Assembly: GCA_016177705.1 (NCBI GenBank) | Contig: JACOUT010000003.1 | Location: 558,001-622,000 of the forward strand | DNA from: Deltaproteobacteria bacterium | GTDB taxonomy: Bacteria > Myxococcota > UBA727 > VGSZ01 | Direction of reading: 5' to 3' | DNA: 64,000 nucleotides | Shown: piece after piece, positions 17,508 through 25,942 of the stretch | Layout of the letters: each line of letters starts with the position of its first letter | Position numbering within the stretch: the first letter of the stretch is position 1 | The notes under the pieces: model-generated | What the model saw: only the letters and a program-made list of their open reading frames with translations | Told to the model about the DNA's origin: nothing | The model's database searches: none | Position numbers and translations under genes: made by a program

Positions 17508-18158
17508 CTAGCGCCGCCGGCCTGCGCCGAGCTGCGCCACCAGGCTCTCGAGCGCGGCCAGGCCGAACATGATCTTCTTCACGAACGAGGTGTCGTGCGG
17601 CACCACGACGAAACGGGGGTGCCTGGACCAGACCGCGCGCAGCTTGCCGTCGAGCGCCACCGCCTCGTCGAGCGACTCGGTGCGCACCGGGTTGCCCTCG
17701 ATCAAGAGTCCGCCGACGGCGGCGCTCTCGAAGAAGATGACCGCGTCGTACCTCGCCAGCTCGCGCTCCTCGGTGGTGCCGACGGCGCCAAAGAAGGTGC
17801 CCGGGCTGTCGGGCCAGTACGCGGCGCCGTCGACGGTGCCGCGATCGCACAACAGGATGCGCTCGGGGAACAGCCCGGCCTGCGCGTCCTCGAGGTTCTG
17901 CTGGACGTGGTAGATGGCGCGCTGCGCGGCCATGCGCGCCGCCCTGTCGCCGGTGCGCGGAAAGCCGCCGTTGAACAAGAGCGTGGCCGCCTCGGGCACC
18001 ACCACCACGCGTTCGCCGATCTCGCGGCGGAACAGGTCGGCCGCGGTGGTCTTGCCGCCGCCCGGGCCGCCAGTGACGACGATGCGGCAACGGCCGTTGC
18101 CGTTCCGCGTGGCGCTGTGATTGCCGCCGTTCGTGCCGGGAGGGGTGGCGTTGCTCAT
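17508..18158 (-). CDS. AAA_28-type P-loop ATPase/kinase-like protein
   Basis: 216 residues. The Walker A motif VTGGPGGGKTTAADLF lies near residues 28-43, preceded by a short Asn/Gly-rich tail. RILLCDRGTVDGAAYWP is the conserved second motif of the AAA_28 family (NadR/Ttd14-like), in which the Asp-Arg acts in phosphate or substrate binding. Near the C-terminus, FVVVPHDTSFVKKI is also typical. Substrate unknown; nucleoside or small-molecule kinase activity is a possibility. It lies 7 bp downstream of the PilZ gene on the same strand, so they form a two-gene operon, and its stop abuts that of the convergent lipoprotein gene. Confidence 0.72.
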   Translation of the reverse strand: MSNATPPGTNGGNHSATRNGNGRCRIVVTGGPGGGKTTAADLFRREIGERVVVVPEAATLLFNGGFPRTGDRAARMAAQRAIYHVQQNLEDAQAGLFPERILLCDRGTVDGAAYWPDSPGTFFGAVGTTEERELARYDAVIFFESAAVGGLLIEGNPVRTESLDEAVALDGKLRAVWSRHPRFVVVPHDTSFVKKIMFGLAALESLVAQLGAGRRR

Positions 18159-18165
18159 GGTCGCG

Positions 18166-19557
18166 TCAGATCGACGAGCGCTCGACGGTGAGGTGACCGT
18201 CCTTGCACGCAGGGCACTTGACCTTGGTCTTGGCCGCCGCCTCGCCCTCGGCGAGCTTGCGCGCCACGTGGTCGAGGCGCTCCACCGCTTTGGGGTGCCG
18301 CAGCAGGTCGCCGGCCTCGTCCTTGGCCGGCTCGGCCAGCGCCACCACGCCGAACATGGTCATCAGATCGATGCTGGCGTCGAGGCGACCGCCGTTCGAC
18401 AGGAAGTGCTGCACGCGCTTGTGGCGCTCTTCGGCCGAGACCATGCGCGGCGCGCCCACGACCCTGCCGTCCTTGGCCGAGAACGCCCCGTAGTCGGCGA
18501 CCAGGCCAAGCACGCCGCGGCAGGGCCCGAGGTCGATGGCGTAGGGGGCGAGCTCGCAGGCGTCACAACGCAACAGGTACGCCTCGGGCCGCAGCCCGGG
18601 ATCGATGGGCAGCCCTGGCACCAACGTGGGGCCGCCCGGCTGACGCGCCACCGCCGCGGGCGCAGCGCTCGCGACCGCAGTCGGCGGCGTCGTGGCGGGC
18701 AGCGGCGGCGCCAGCAGGCTCGGCGGGCCGGAGGCGGTGCTCGGCGGCTGGGCGATGCGCTGGTCGGTGTCGATGGTGTCCTCGTCGAACACGTCGACGT
18801 CGACGTCGAGGTCGTCGACCAGCGGCGGTGAGGCCACCGCGGGTGGCTGCACGGCCTGCACGCGCGGTGGGTGGCCGCTCTCCACGAAGGCGGCGAAGTT
18901 GTTCAAGAGCTGCGCGGAGACGCCGATGAAGTGCAGCTCGAGGCGCTTGGGCTTGTCCGTGTGCACGCGGTGCACCACGCCGGGCAGGTGGAACTCCTCG
19001 TCGGTGCGCGGGTGCACGCAGACGAGCGTGACGTGCTCGCCCGCCGCGCGCAGCACCGGCGTGAACAAGACGGTGCCGCCCGAGTGCAGGTGGGTCTGCG
19101 CGAACTCGCGGAGCCGTTCGACGGTCTTCAGCTTGACCAGGAAGGTGGCGCCGCCAGCGCCCGGCATATCGCCCTCGGCGGACTTCTGGCCACCGAGCTT
19201 GGGCCGCGGCGTGCCGCGCGGCGGCGTGGTGCGTTGCAGCTCGAAGACGAAGTCGTCCCAGCGGCGCTTGGCGTCCTCCGAGAGCGCGAAGAACTGCACG
19301 CCCACGCCGTCGTCGAAGTCGTGCTGCGTCTTCACGGTGCGCATGACGGTGGCGGCCACCTTGATGGGCCCGTCGGGCAGGTAGACCAGGAGCTGCACCA
19401 GGTGCCGGTCGCGCGGCGGATCGGTGGTGGCGAGGAACAGCCCATGGCGCGCCACGTCGAGCGCGTGCAAGACGCGCGCGCCGCGCTTGTCGAACAGCTC
19501 GACCTTGAGGTCGTGCCGGATGCGCCTGCTGCGTCGCTGCTCTTTCGGCTCGCCCAT
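18166..19557 (-). CDS. PilZ-domain protein with C-terminal zinc-ribbon-like region
   Basis: 463 residues. The N-terminus RRSRRIRHDLKVELFD carries the PilZ RxxxR motif, and DVARHGLFLAT corresponds to the (D/N)xSxxG motif with Arg for Ser, so c-di-GMP binding is plausible but not certain. A second PilZ-like beta-barrel spans about 130-235 (GGTVLFTPVLRAAGEHVTL). A Pro/Ala/Asp-rich linker follows, then a domain bounded by two Cys pairs (CDAC and CPACKDGHL) that may bind zinc. It is the first gene of an operon with the AAA_28 ATPase. Probably a signalling adaptor for motility or envelope functions. Confidence 0.75.
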   Translation of the reverse strand: MGEPKEQRRSRRIRHDLKVELFDKRGARVLHALDVARHGLFLATTDPPRDRHLVQLLVYLPDGPIKVAATVMRTVKTQHDFDDGVGVQFFALSEDAKRRWDDFVFELQRTTPPRGTPRPKLGGQKSAEGDMPGAGGATFLVKLKTVERLREFAQTHLHSGGTVLFTPVLRAAGEHVTLVCVHPRTDEEFHLPGVVHRVHTDKPKRLELHFIGVSAQLLNNFAAFVESGHPPRVQAVQPPAVASPPLVDDLDVDVDVFDEDTIDTDQRIAQPPSTASGPPSLLAPPLPATTPPTAVASAAPAAVARQPGGPTLVPGLPIDPGLRPEAYLLRCDACELAPYAIDLGPCRGVLGLVADYGAFSAKDGRVVGAPRMVSAEERHKRVQHFLSNGGRLDASIDLMTMFGVVALAEPAKDEAGDLLRHPKAVERLDHVARKLAEGEAAAKTKVKCPACKDGHLTVERSSI

Positions 19558-19629
19558 GGACTCTCCCCGCCGGACGGTACGCGACCCAGGCCCCCGCCTG
19601 TCAACGCTTCTCGACGCGTCGACGCGCGC

Positions 19630-20322
19630 TCAGCCCGCCGCGCCGCCGAGCTGTTGCAGGCGGGCGCTCTCGGTCGCCACCGCGCCGCGCTCCTCCCCGA
19701 AGGCGAGCGCCACCATGGCGCGGGCGACCGTCTCGGCCCGGATGGGCGCGTATTTGAAGCGCGGGCCGCCAAAGAGTTGCGAGACACCGCGCGCCACGGC
19801 GATGCCGAGTGCCTCACCCGGCCGCGTCTGCGCGCGCTGGCCGTCGAGGATGCCCGGGCGGATCAGGTGCGCCGCCTCGAAGCCGACTCGCGTGACCGCC
19901 GCCTCCATGTCGCCCTTGACGCGCAGGTAGAAGCTGAGGCTGTGCCGGTCGGCGCCCTGTGAGCTGACGACGACGAAGCGCCTCGCCCCGGCCGACCGCG
20001 CGGCGCGCGCGAACGCCACCACCGCGTCGTGGTCGACCTTGAAGAAGGCCTCTTGGCTGCCGGCGACCTTGATGGTGGTGCCGAGGCAGCAGTAGGCGTC
20101 GTCGACGTCCTTGGGCATGGCCGCGGCGAGCGCCGCCTCGTCGAAGGCCGCGACGGTGCGCTGCTCGAGCTTGTCGTGCCCGGGCAGCTCGGCCGGCGGC
20201 GCGAGCGCGCGGCGCACCAGGCAGACGACGCGCGCCACGCGCTCATCGGCGGCGAGCGCGCGCACCAGCGCGGAGCCGACCAGGCCCGAGGCGCCGGCCA
20301 CGGCGACGACGCGCCCGCTCAT
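19630..20322 (-). CDS. NAD(P)-binding Rossmann-fold protein (NmrA/SDR-like)
   Basis: 230 residues from ATG at 20322; the far longer open frame around it is a composition artefact. VVAVAGASGLVGSALVRAL (residues 4-22) is the GxxGxxG dinucleotide motif of atypical SDRs. YCCLGTTIKVAGSQEAFFKVDHD is characteristic of the HTATIP2/TIP30-like group of oxidoreductase homologues, followed by RFVVVSSQGADRHS and an YLRVKGDME segment with the Y-x3-K pair. It probably binds NADPH; substrate unknown. Its ATG overlaps the stop of the alpha/beta hydrolase gene by 4 bp, so the two are coupled. Confidence 0.82.
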   Translation of the reverse strand: MSGRVVAVAGASGLVGSALVRALAADERVARVVCLVRRALAPPAELPGHDKLEQRTVAAFDEAALAAAMPKDVDDAYCCLGTTIKVAGSQEAFFKVDHDAVVAFARAARSAGARRFVVVSSQGADRHSLSFYLRVKGDMEAAVTRVGFEAAHLIRPGILDGQRAQTRPGEALGIAVARGVSQLFGGPRFKYAPIRAETVARAMVALAFGEERGAVATESARLQQLGGAAG

Positions 20323-21251
20323 CGCCGGCCCCCCGAGGCGTCGCCACCGTCGGCGACGTCGAGGCCGGCGACGTCCCAGAAGCGCGCCAGGTGCCGGTTG
20401 AGCAACTGCGGCATCTCCACTGCGGCGTAGTGGGTGCCGCCCGGCAGCACCTCGAGCTGCGCGCCCGGGATGGTGCGCGCCATGCGCTCGGCGATGGCGA
20501 GCGGCGTCAGCACGTCCTTGGCGCCTTGCAGGATCAGGGTCGGCACCGCGATCTGCGGCAGCACGTCGAAGGCGTCGTGGCGGCCGAGGCGACGCAACAG
20601 CTCGAGGTAGAGGTGCATGTCGAGCGACTTGAAGCCGCTCGCTACGTCGAGGAAAACCTCGCGGTCGAGCTCGCGGCTGACCAGCCCGACGCGCATGGCG
20701 AGCGGCAGGAAGCCCTCCCAGTCGACCACGCGCGCCACCGCGCGCTCGATCAGGAAGTCGACGCGCTGGCTGGCCTCGAGCACCGGATCCATCAGCTCCT
20801 TGAACAGCTCGGTGCCGGCCACCGAGTCCCAGGGGCGGCCGGCGACACCGTTGTGCAAGACCAGCGTGGCGAAGCGGTCGGGCGCCTCGCGGTACAGCTC
20901 GATCAGGACCTGCACGCCCATCGACCAGCCGAGCGCATGCACCTCGTCGAGTTGGAGCGCGTCGAGCACGGCGAGCGCGTCCTTGGCGTGGCTGGCGACG
21001 TCGAGCGAGTCGTAGCCGCCCACCGGCCGCCCCGAGCCGTACAGCCCGCGGTAGTCCCAGGAGACGAAGCGGAAGGTGCGCGAGAAGCGTGACAGCAGGA
21101 AGCGGTAGGCCGTCACCGTGGCGCCAAGGCCGTTGGCGAGCAAGAGCACGGGCGCGTCGGCCGGCGTGTCGGGCGAGGTGACGGTCTGCACGCCGAGCGG
21201 CGTGCCGTCGAACGACGTCACCACCTGCCGGCTCAGCGTGAACGAGAACAT
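20319..21251 (-). CDS. Alpha/beta-fold hydrolase
   Basis: 310 residues from ATG at 21251. The elbow HALGWSMGVQVLIEL carries the nucleophile Ser in G-W-S-M-G. LLLANGLGATVTAYRFLL forms the oxyanion-hole region (N-G instead of H-G), VPTLILQGAKDVLTPLAIAE supplies the acid and LPGGTHYAAVEMP the catalytic His, so the triad is complete. No signal peptide. Resembles esterases and haloperoxidase-like hydrolases of the MhpC group; substrate not predictable. First gene of a two-gene operon with the NAD(P)-binding protein; divergent by 73 bp from the DUF3857 gene. Confidence 0.87.
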   Translation of the reverse strand: MFSFTLSRQVVTSFDGTPLGVQTVTSPDTPADAPVLLLANGLGATVTAYRFLLSRFSRTFRFVSWDYRGLYGSGRPVGGYDSLDVASHAKDALAVLDALQLDEVHALGWSMGVQVLIELYREAPDRFATLVLHNGVAGRPWDSVAGTELFKELMDPVLEASQRVDFLIERAVARVVDWEGFLPLAMRVGLVSRELDREVFLDVASGFKSLDMHLYLELLRRLGRHDAFDVLPQIAVPTLILQGAKDVLTPLAIAERMARTIPGAQLEVLPGGTHYAAVEMPQLLNRHLARFWDVAGLDVADGGDASGGRR

Positions 21252-21324
21252 GGCGGTGACATCGCAAGCAGGCGCGCGCGGCGCAAGCGGTCTTGGAGCC
21301 GACGGTCTGGTAAGGTCGTCGCCG

Positions 21325-23445
21325 ATGCGCGTTTCCGCACGCCGTGCGCGGCCGTTCGTGCTGCTCCTCCTGTCGCTGCTCGCCCCGCTGGTGGCGTCGT
21401 CGTGCGCGAGCCCGCCGCGGCCAGAGACCGAGAAGTTCTCCGGCCGCACGCGCGTGGGCCAAAACGACTTCCCCGACGCGCGCGCCGTCATCCTGCTCGA
21501 CCGCACCGAGATCACCTTCTTCCCGCCGCCCGGCAAGGACACCGTCATCGCCGAGGTGGTGCACACGCGCCGCACCCAGATCATGAGCGAGGCCGGCCTC
21601 GACCAGGCCAAGATCCTCATCCCCTTCGACGACCGCTCGCGCATCGCCTCCATCACCTCCAAGGTGATCCACGAGGACGGCACCAGCGTGGAGACCCACC
21701 CGGACGCCTGGGTCGACGTCGACCGCTTCAAGGACGGCACCCCCGAGGCGCGCCTGTACGACGCCAAGAGCTACAAGCTGACCAAGGTGAAGGGCGCCCG
21801 CGTGGGTGACGTGCTCGAGACCACCACGCTGCGCCTGGTGCGCGACCCGCGCTGGCTCGAGCCCATCCCGGTCGGCGGCGACCTGCCCTTCCAGCGCGGC
21901 GAGGTGGTGGTCAACGTGCCGCGCGGCTTCGACGTCGACTTCCGTGTCACCAAGCAGGGCAGGGTGGTGCAGGGCATCAAGCCGACGCGCATCCCATCGC
22001 GCGTGCAGGCGATCACCGAGAAGGCCGCGCAGTCCTCCGAGGAGGAGGGCATCCCGGGCACGCGCTTCGCCTTCGTGTTCGAGCGCGAGCCCGCGCTGTT
22101 CGCCGAGGGGGCCGCCCCCGAGCCGTCGGCGCTCGCCACCCAGGTGCACGTGCAGTTGTTGCGCTTCACGCCCCACCGTGGCGCCGAGGGGCGCGGTATC
22201 TCCACCGCCGACGACGTCGCCACCTGGTACGCCGAGCTGGTCAAGGGGCGCGACCGCCCCGACGACATGACGCGCCAGCTCGTGCGCGGCATGAACAAGG
22301 GCACCAAGCAAGACAAGCTGCGTAGCGTGCAGCGCTACTTGCAAGACGACATCGGCGACGTGCCGACCTTCTTGAACCTGGCGGCCTTGCCCACCCACAG
22401 CGCCACCGAGGTGCAGCGCGCCAAGGTGGGCGACGCCAAGGACCAGGCGAGCCTCGGCCTGGCGCTGTTGCGGCAAATGGGTGTCGACGGCTTCCCGGTC
22501 TTGGTGTCGCGCCAGGGCAGCTTCGCCTCCGTGCCCGACCTGCTCACACCTGCGCCCTTCAACCACGTCGTGCTCGCGGTGCCGATGGGCGGCGACTACG
22601 CCTTCATCGACCCGGCCACGCTCGGTCTGCCAACGGGCCGCCTGCCCGGCGCCTTGCAGGGGCAGCGCGGGCTGTTGGTGCGCCCGGCACCGGGCGGCGG
22701 CGTGCGCGGCGAGTTCGTCGACCTGCCCGAGGACAAGGCCGAGGACAACCTGACGACGGTCGAGGTCGAATTGGAGATGGCGGCGGACGGCACGCTCATC
22801 GGCATGGTGCGGGCCACGCTCATCGGCGTCGAGGCGGCGGTGGCGCGACAAGCGCTCACGCACGACGACGCGCCCGCGCGCCTGCGCGCGCTCCTGCTCG
22901 GCGATCCGCTCGGCACGCCGGCCGCGAGCGGCGCGCCTGATCTGTTGCCGGGCCTCGAGCTGGTCGAGGCCTTCCGCGTCGCCGGCAAGGGCAACGACCC
23001 CGACGACGCGCTCAAGCTGCAACTGCGCGCAGCACCGCTGGCGCCGCTGCAGGATCGCGAGCACGTCGTCATCCCCGAGCGCGCCACCGGCCGGCCGCTC
23101 GCCTTCCTGTGGCGCGAGGGCAGGAAGGCGCCCGTCGTGCTGTCGCACCGCGCGGTGCAGAAGGTGCGGCTGTCGGTCAAGATGCCCGAGGGCAAAGGCG
23201 TGGCTGCGCTGCCGCCGAGCCTGGCCAAGCAGGGGTCGATCTTGAACGTCGAGGAGCAGTGGGCGGTGGCCGACGGCGCGTTCTGGATGTCGCGCACCTT
23301 GCGCATCGAGGAGCGGGTGGTGCCGCCCGCGCGCTACGACGAGCTGAGGAGCGCGGCGGTGGCCTTGTGGGGGCGCCAGCAGGCGGAGGTCAAGATCGTG
23401 CCGGGCGGCGACCGCGGCGCGGCGTATGGGGGGGATCCGTTCTGA
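21325..23445 (+). CDS. DUF3857/transglutaminase-fold lipoprotein with lost Cys
   Basis: 706 residues from ATG at 21325. A signal sequence ends in VASSC, with C27 as the probable lipidated Cys. Residues 60-260 match DUF3857 (TRRTQIMSEAGLD, SKVIHEDGTSVETHP, GDVLETTTLRL). Residues 330-440 form a transglutaminase-like domain: GDAKDQASLGLALLRQMGV aligns with the usual GDCKDKA motif, but the nucleophilic Cys is Ala371 (GCC). His414 (FNHVVLAV) and Asp429 (FIDPA) are kept. A beta-rich C-terminus follows. It is probably a periplasmic binding or scaffold protein without transglutaminase activity. Family assignment is firm; function is inferred. Confidence 0.78.
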   Translation: MRVSARRARPFVLLLLSLLAPLVASSCASPPRPETEKFSGRTRVGQNDFPDARAVILLDRTEITFFPPPGKDTVIAEVVHTRRTQIMSEAGLDQAKILIPFDDRSRIASITSKVIHEDGTSVETHPDAWVDVDRFKDGTPEARLYDAKSYKLTKVKGARVGDVLETTTLRLVRDPRWLEPIPVGGDLPFQRGEVVVNVPRGFDVDFRVTKQGRVVQGIKPTRIPSRVQAITEKAAQSSEEEGIPGTRFAFVFEREPALFAEGAAPEPSALATQVHVQLLRFTPHRGAEGRGISTADDVATWYAELVKGRDRPDDMTRQLVRGMNKGTKQDKLRSVQRYLQDDIGDVPTFLNLAALPTHSATEVQRAKVGDAKDQASLGLALLRQMGVDGFPVLVSRQGSFASVPDLLTPAPFNHVVLAVPMGGDYAFIDPATLGLPTGRLPGALQGQRGLLVRPAPGGGVRGEFVDLPEDKAEDNLTTVEVELEMAADGTLIGMVRATLIGVEAAVARQALTHDDAPARLRALLLGDPLGTPAASGAPDLLPGLELVEAFRVAGKGNDPDDALKLQLRAAPLAPLQDREHVVIPERATGRPLAFLWREGRKAPVVLSHRAVQKVRLSVKMPEGKGVAALPPSLAKQGSILNVEEQWAVADGAFWMSRTLRIEERVVPPARYDELRSAAVALWGRQQAEVKIVPGGDRGAAYGGDPF

Positions 23446-23869
23446 CGTGGCAGGTGGAACGTGGCTGCGCGCAGGGCGGCCGGCGGGGCGGGCCTCGTCC
23501 GTCGGCCCGGTCCTCGGACCCTTCGCGGCTGTGCCGGGTCGCCGCTAGCTTGACCAAGCGTCCGTCAGCTTGCCCTTGGTGACGTCGGTGAACGGGTGGG
23601 CGGCAGTGGCGTCGTCGGGGCGGTCGTGGTGGTCAAGCTGGCCGCGGGGTCGGGGGTGGTTGGGGCGGCGTGCGGTCCTCCGGGAGGGCCGTCGGACGAG
23701 GCCCGCCCCGCAGGCCTTGGTGCCTGGTCGTGGGGAACAGCGGGTCGAACGCATCAGGCCGCATCGAGGCGCTGCGTGTATCGGCTCGTCGCGGATCATC
23801 GGCCGGCGGCTCCTCGCCCAACGCCCAACGGCCAGCGGACCATCGGAGCGACCGCGCCGCCGCCTCGCC
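23446..23869. other. 424-bp stretch without a convincing gene
   Basis: No open frame here has a credible start, family motif or codon pattern. On the minus strand a frame ending at 23545 reads HPFTDVTKGKLTDAWSS before the stop and could be the last trace of a decayed gene, but its upstream part is a shadow of the ATPase gene. The stretch also holds a long inverted repeat, listed separately. Confidence 0.5.
23544..23642. repeat. 13-bp inverted repeat around 73 bp
   Basis: AGCTTGACCA (23547-23556) and TGGTCAAGCT (23630-23639) are exact inverted copies; with flanking bases the arms reach 12 of 13 matches. The arms are less GC-rich than their surroundings. Could be a remnant of a small mobile element or a protein-binding pair; no transposase or target duplication was identified. 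Confidence 0.45.
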
Positions 23870-25036
23870 TCACCGCTTGGCGGCAGCCTGTACGCGCCAC
23901 GCGTCGAGCAGCTCGGGCAGCCGGAGATACGGGACGACCTCCACCTCGAGGCCGCCCACCCGCCGCGGTCCTTCATCGGTCTCGCGCAGCACGACGACGA
24001 CGTTTCTGCCGGCCGGGTGCCTGCGACGGAACGCCTGCAGCCCGCTCGGGTCGAGCTTGCGCGCGGAGCTCTTGCACTCGATGGCCACCAGCTCACGCCG
24101 CCGTCCCACCTCGAGCACGAAGTCGACCTCGTGGTGCTGCTTGTCGCGCCAGTAGTGGACCCGGGTGGCACCGAAGCGGGCGAGCATCTCCCCGAGCACG
24201 AGGTGCTCGAGCAGCTGTCCACGATCCTCGTCGCGCAGGGCGTCCCACCCACGATGGTAGGCCACGAAGCCGGTGTCGAAGGCGTAGACCTTGGGCTGGC
24301 TCTTGATCTCGGCCGCGGCGCCGCCGTGATAGGGCCGGAGCACCGTGGCGAGCAGCGTGGTCTCCATGATGGAGAGGTACTGCTGCACGGTGGGACGCGA
24401 GATCTCGCAGGGCGCGGCGAACGCCTGGGCCTCGAAGAGGCCGCCGCTCTGCGCGAAGACGAGCTCGACGAACTTCATGAACGACGAGCGCTTGTCGACG
24501 ACGAACAGCTCCGACAGGTCCTTGGCCCAGTAGGAGCTCAACCACTCCTCGTAGTCCTTGTCGACGAGGCGATCCGCGAGGAAAAAGGGCGGCAGGCCCC
24601 CATGGAGCATGCGGCGCTCGAGGTCCACCGCCTGGAAGTCATCGAGGTCGGCGGCGATCATCGGCACCAGCCAGATCTCCTGCTTTCTTCCGGTGAGGCT
24701 GTCCTTGAACTTTTGGCGCGCCGCCAGGGTCGAGGAGCCCGTGGCGACCACCTTCACGTCGGGGAAGTGATCGGCGGCGATTTTCAACACCTCCGACGGG
24801 TTCTGCAGGCGGTGCACCTCGTCGAGCACGACGGTGCCGCGCTGGTCCCGCCAGAACAGCTCGGGTTCCTCGAGCAAGCGTCGGACGCGGCCGAGCTCGC
24901 AGTCGAAGTACTTCGCCTTGGCGAGCGAACGAGCGAGCGTGGTCTTGCCGGCACGCCGCACGCCCGCCAGCCACACCACGCTGCGCCGCTCGAAGGCACG
25001 CTCGATCTCACGGATCCAGAAGCGCCGGTGCTCCAT
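23870..25036 (-). CDS. DUF4143-family AAA+ ATPase (first copy)
   Basis: 388 residues from ATG at 25036. The N-terminus is an AAA fold: Walker A AGVRRAGKTTLARSLA, Walker B TVVLDEVHRL, sensor 1 VVATGSSTLAAR. The middle (LTGRKQEIWLVPM, then a helical segment EISRPTVQQYLSIMETTLL like a winged helix) leads to the C-terminal DUF4143 part, a PD-(D/E)xK-like fold with HEVDFVLEVG and AIECKSS, where Asp and Glu-x-Lys match nuclease-type residues. Role of the family is unknown; the fold suggests DNA or regulatory functions. Only about 25-30% similar by eye to the second copy near 50.4 kb. It has an AT-rich promoter unlike its neighbours. Confidence 0.85.
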   Translation of the reverse strand: MEHRRFWIREIERAFERRSVVWLAGVRRAGKTTLARSLAKAKYFDCELGRVRRLLEEPELFWRDQRGTVVLDEVHRLQNPSEVLKIAADHFPDVKVVATGSSTLAARQKFKDSLTGRKQEIWLVPMIAADLDDFQAVDLERRMLHGGLPPFFLADRLVDKDYEEWLSSYWAKDLSELFVVDKRSSFMKFVELVFAQSGGLFEAQAFAAPCEISRPTVQQYLSIMETTLLATVLRPYHGGAAAEIKSQPKVYAFDTGFVAYHRGWDALRDEDRGQLLEHLVLGEMLARFGATRVHYWRDKQHHEVDFVLEVGRRRELVAIECKSSARKLDPSGLQAFRRRHPAGRNVVVVLRETDEGPRRVGGLEVEVVPYLRLPELLDAWRVQAAAKR

Positions 25037-25043
25037 CAACCAA

Positions 25044-25049
25044 ATATTA
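25044..25049 (-). promoter_or_regulatory. -10 element TAATAT directly before the ATPase start
   Basis: On the minus strand TAATAT ends 7 bases before the ATG at 25036, so transcription would begin at or next to the start codon (leaderless mRNA). The surrounding 45 bases are markedly AT-rich. No good -35 hexamer at 16-18 bp (best TTTTCG); the match is by eye. Confidence 0.45.
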
Positions 25050-25104
25050 CAAAAAGCGTGACCAAACGAAAATAAGGTTTCTCGCTCAGGCCGCCGTCCC
25101 CGCG

Positions 25105-25863
25105 CTACTCGCCCTCGCCCTCGCCCTCGCCCTCGCCCGCGTCGGCCACGCACGTGCCCGTGTTCTGGCCCGACGCCACCGCGCACGAGAACGCCCCCGT
25201 GCACACGCCGAGGCCGTCGGCGCTGGCGCCGCACACCGTCGACGTCGACGACGGCGGCCCGCAGATGCCGTAGGTGTCGCCGCCGCCCACCGTGAACTGC
25301 GCGTCGTCCGAGCACTCGTTGGTGCCCGCGCACGGCGTGGTCGCGTTGCAGGCGACCGCGCAGAAGGAGAAGTCGCCCTCGTCTTGCGGCGTGGCCGAGA
25401 CGTCGCCGAGCGTGACGCAGTAGGCGCCCTGGGTCGCACAGGCCGCGTTGGCGGCGTTGCCGCACGGCTCGAGGTCGGCGGCCTCGGAGAAGCAGATCAA
25501 GGGGCCGTCCTGCGAGAAGCGCTGGCACAGGCCGGCGTTGCCCTGCGAGGTGGTGCAGGGATCGTTCTGCGTCGGGCAGGAGGCGTAGCAGCCGTTGGTG
25601 GGCGCGCCCGTGAAGATGGTCTCGCACTCCTCGCCCGTGTCGCAGTCGGCGACCGTGGCGCAGCTGTTCGGCCCCGGTTCGCCCTCGCCCTCGCCTTCGC
25701 CTTCGCCTTCGCCCTCGCCCTCGCCTTCGCCCTCGCCCTCACCTTCACCTTCGCCCTCACCTTCGCCCTCACCCTCGCCTTCGGAAGGAGGGCAGGCAGT
25801 GGCGACGATGGCCAGCGCGGCGCAGACGGACACGAGCGACAGGGAGAGCGACAGCTTCTTCAT
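25105..25863 (-). CDS. Lipoprotein with Gly-Glu repeat linker and Cys-rich domain
   Basis: 252 residues. The signal peptide MKKLSLSLSLV ends in a lipobox ATAC with lipidated Cys24. Residues 28-62 are a continuous Gly-Glu linker. The remaining 180 residues contain about 16 cysteines in patterns such as CATVADCDTGEEC and CPTQNDPC, typical of disulfide-stabilised extracellular modules. The protein ends in another short Gly-Glu tail right before its TAG stop. No catalytic motif, so the role is unknown; surface exposure is inferred. It shares linker type and Cys spacing with the lipoproteins at 16.4 and 31.0 kb. Confidence 0.75.
   Translation of the reverse strand: MKKLSLSLSLVSVCAALAIVATACPPSEGEGEGEGEGEGEGEGEGEGEGEGEGEGEGEGEGEPGPNSCATVADCDTGEECETIFTGAPTNGCYASCPTQNDPCTTSQGNAGLCQRFSQDGPLICFSEAADLEPCGNAANAACATQGAYCVTLGDVSATPQDEGDFSFCAVACNATTPCAGTNECSDDAQFTVGGGDTYGICGPPSSTSTVCGASADGLGVCTGAFSCAVASGQNTGTCVADAGEGEGEGEGE
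25677..25782 (-). repeat. Gly-Glu coding hexanucleotide repeat
   Basis: Tandem GAGGGC/GAAGGC/GAGGGT units on the minus strand encoding the uninterrupted linker of the lipoprotein; a further short run of the same unit closes the gene at 25108-25134. Confidence 0.9.
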
Positions 25864-25942
25864 GGGGCCCCTCGGGGGTGATGCGGGGAGCGTGCCGCGT
25901 ACATCGTCGCTGTCAAGCCGATCGCCCGTGCCACCCGAGCGG

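Noticed and set aside
19630..23148. 1172-codon open frame on the minus strand
   Set aside because: Only its last 230 codons have protein-like motifs. The rest is antisense to or out of frame with the hydrolase and DUF3857 genes and is Ala/Arg/Gly-rich, as expected from third-position GC bias.
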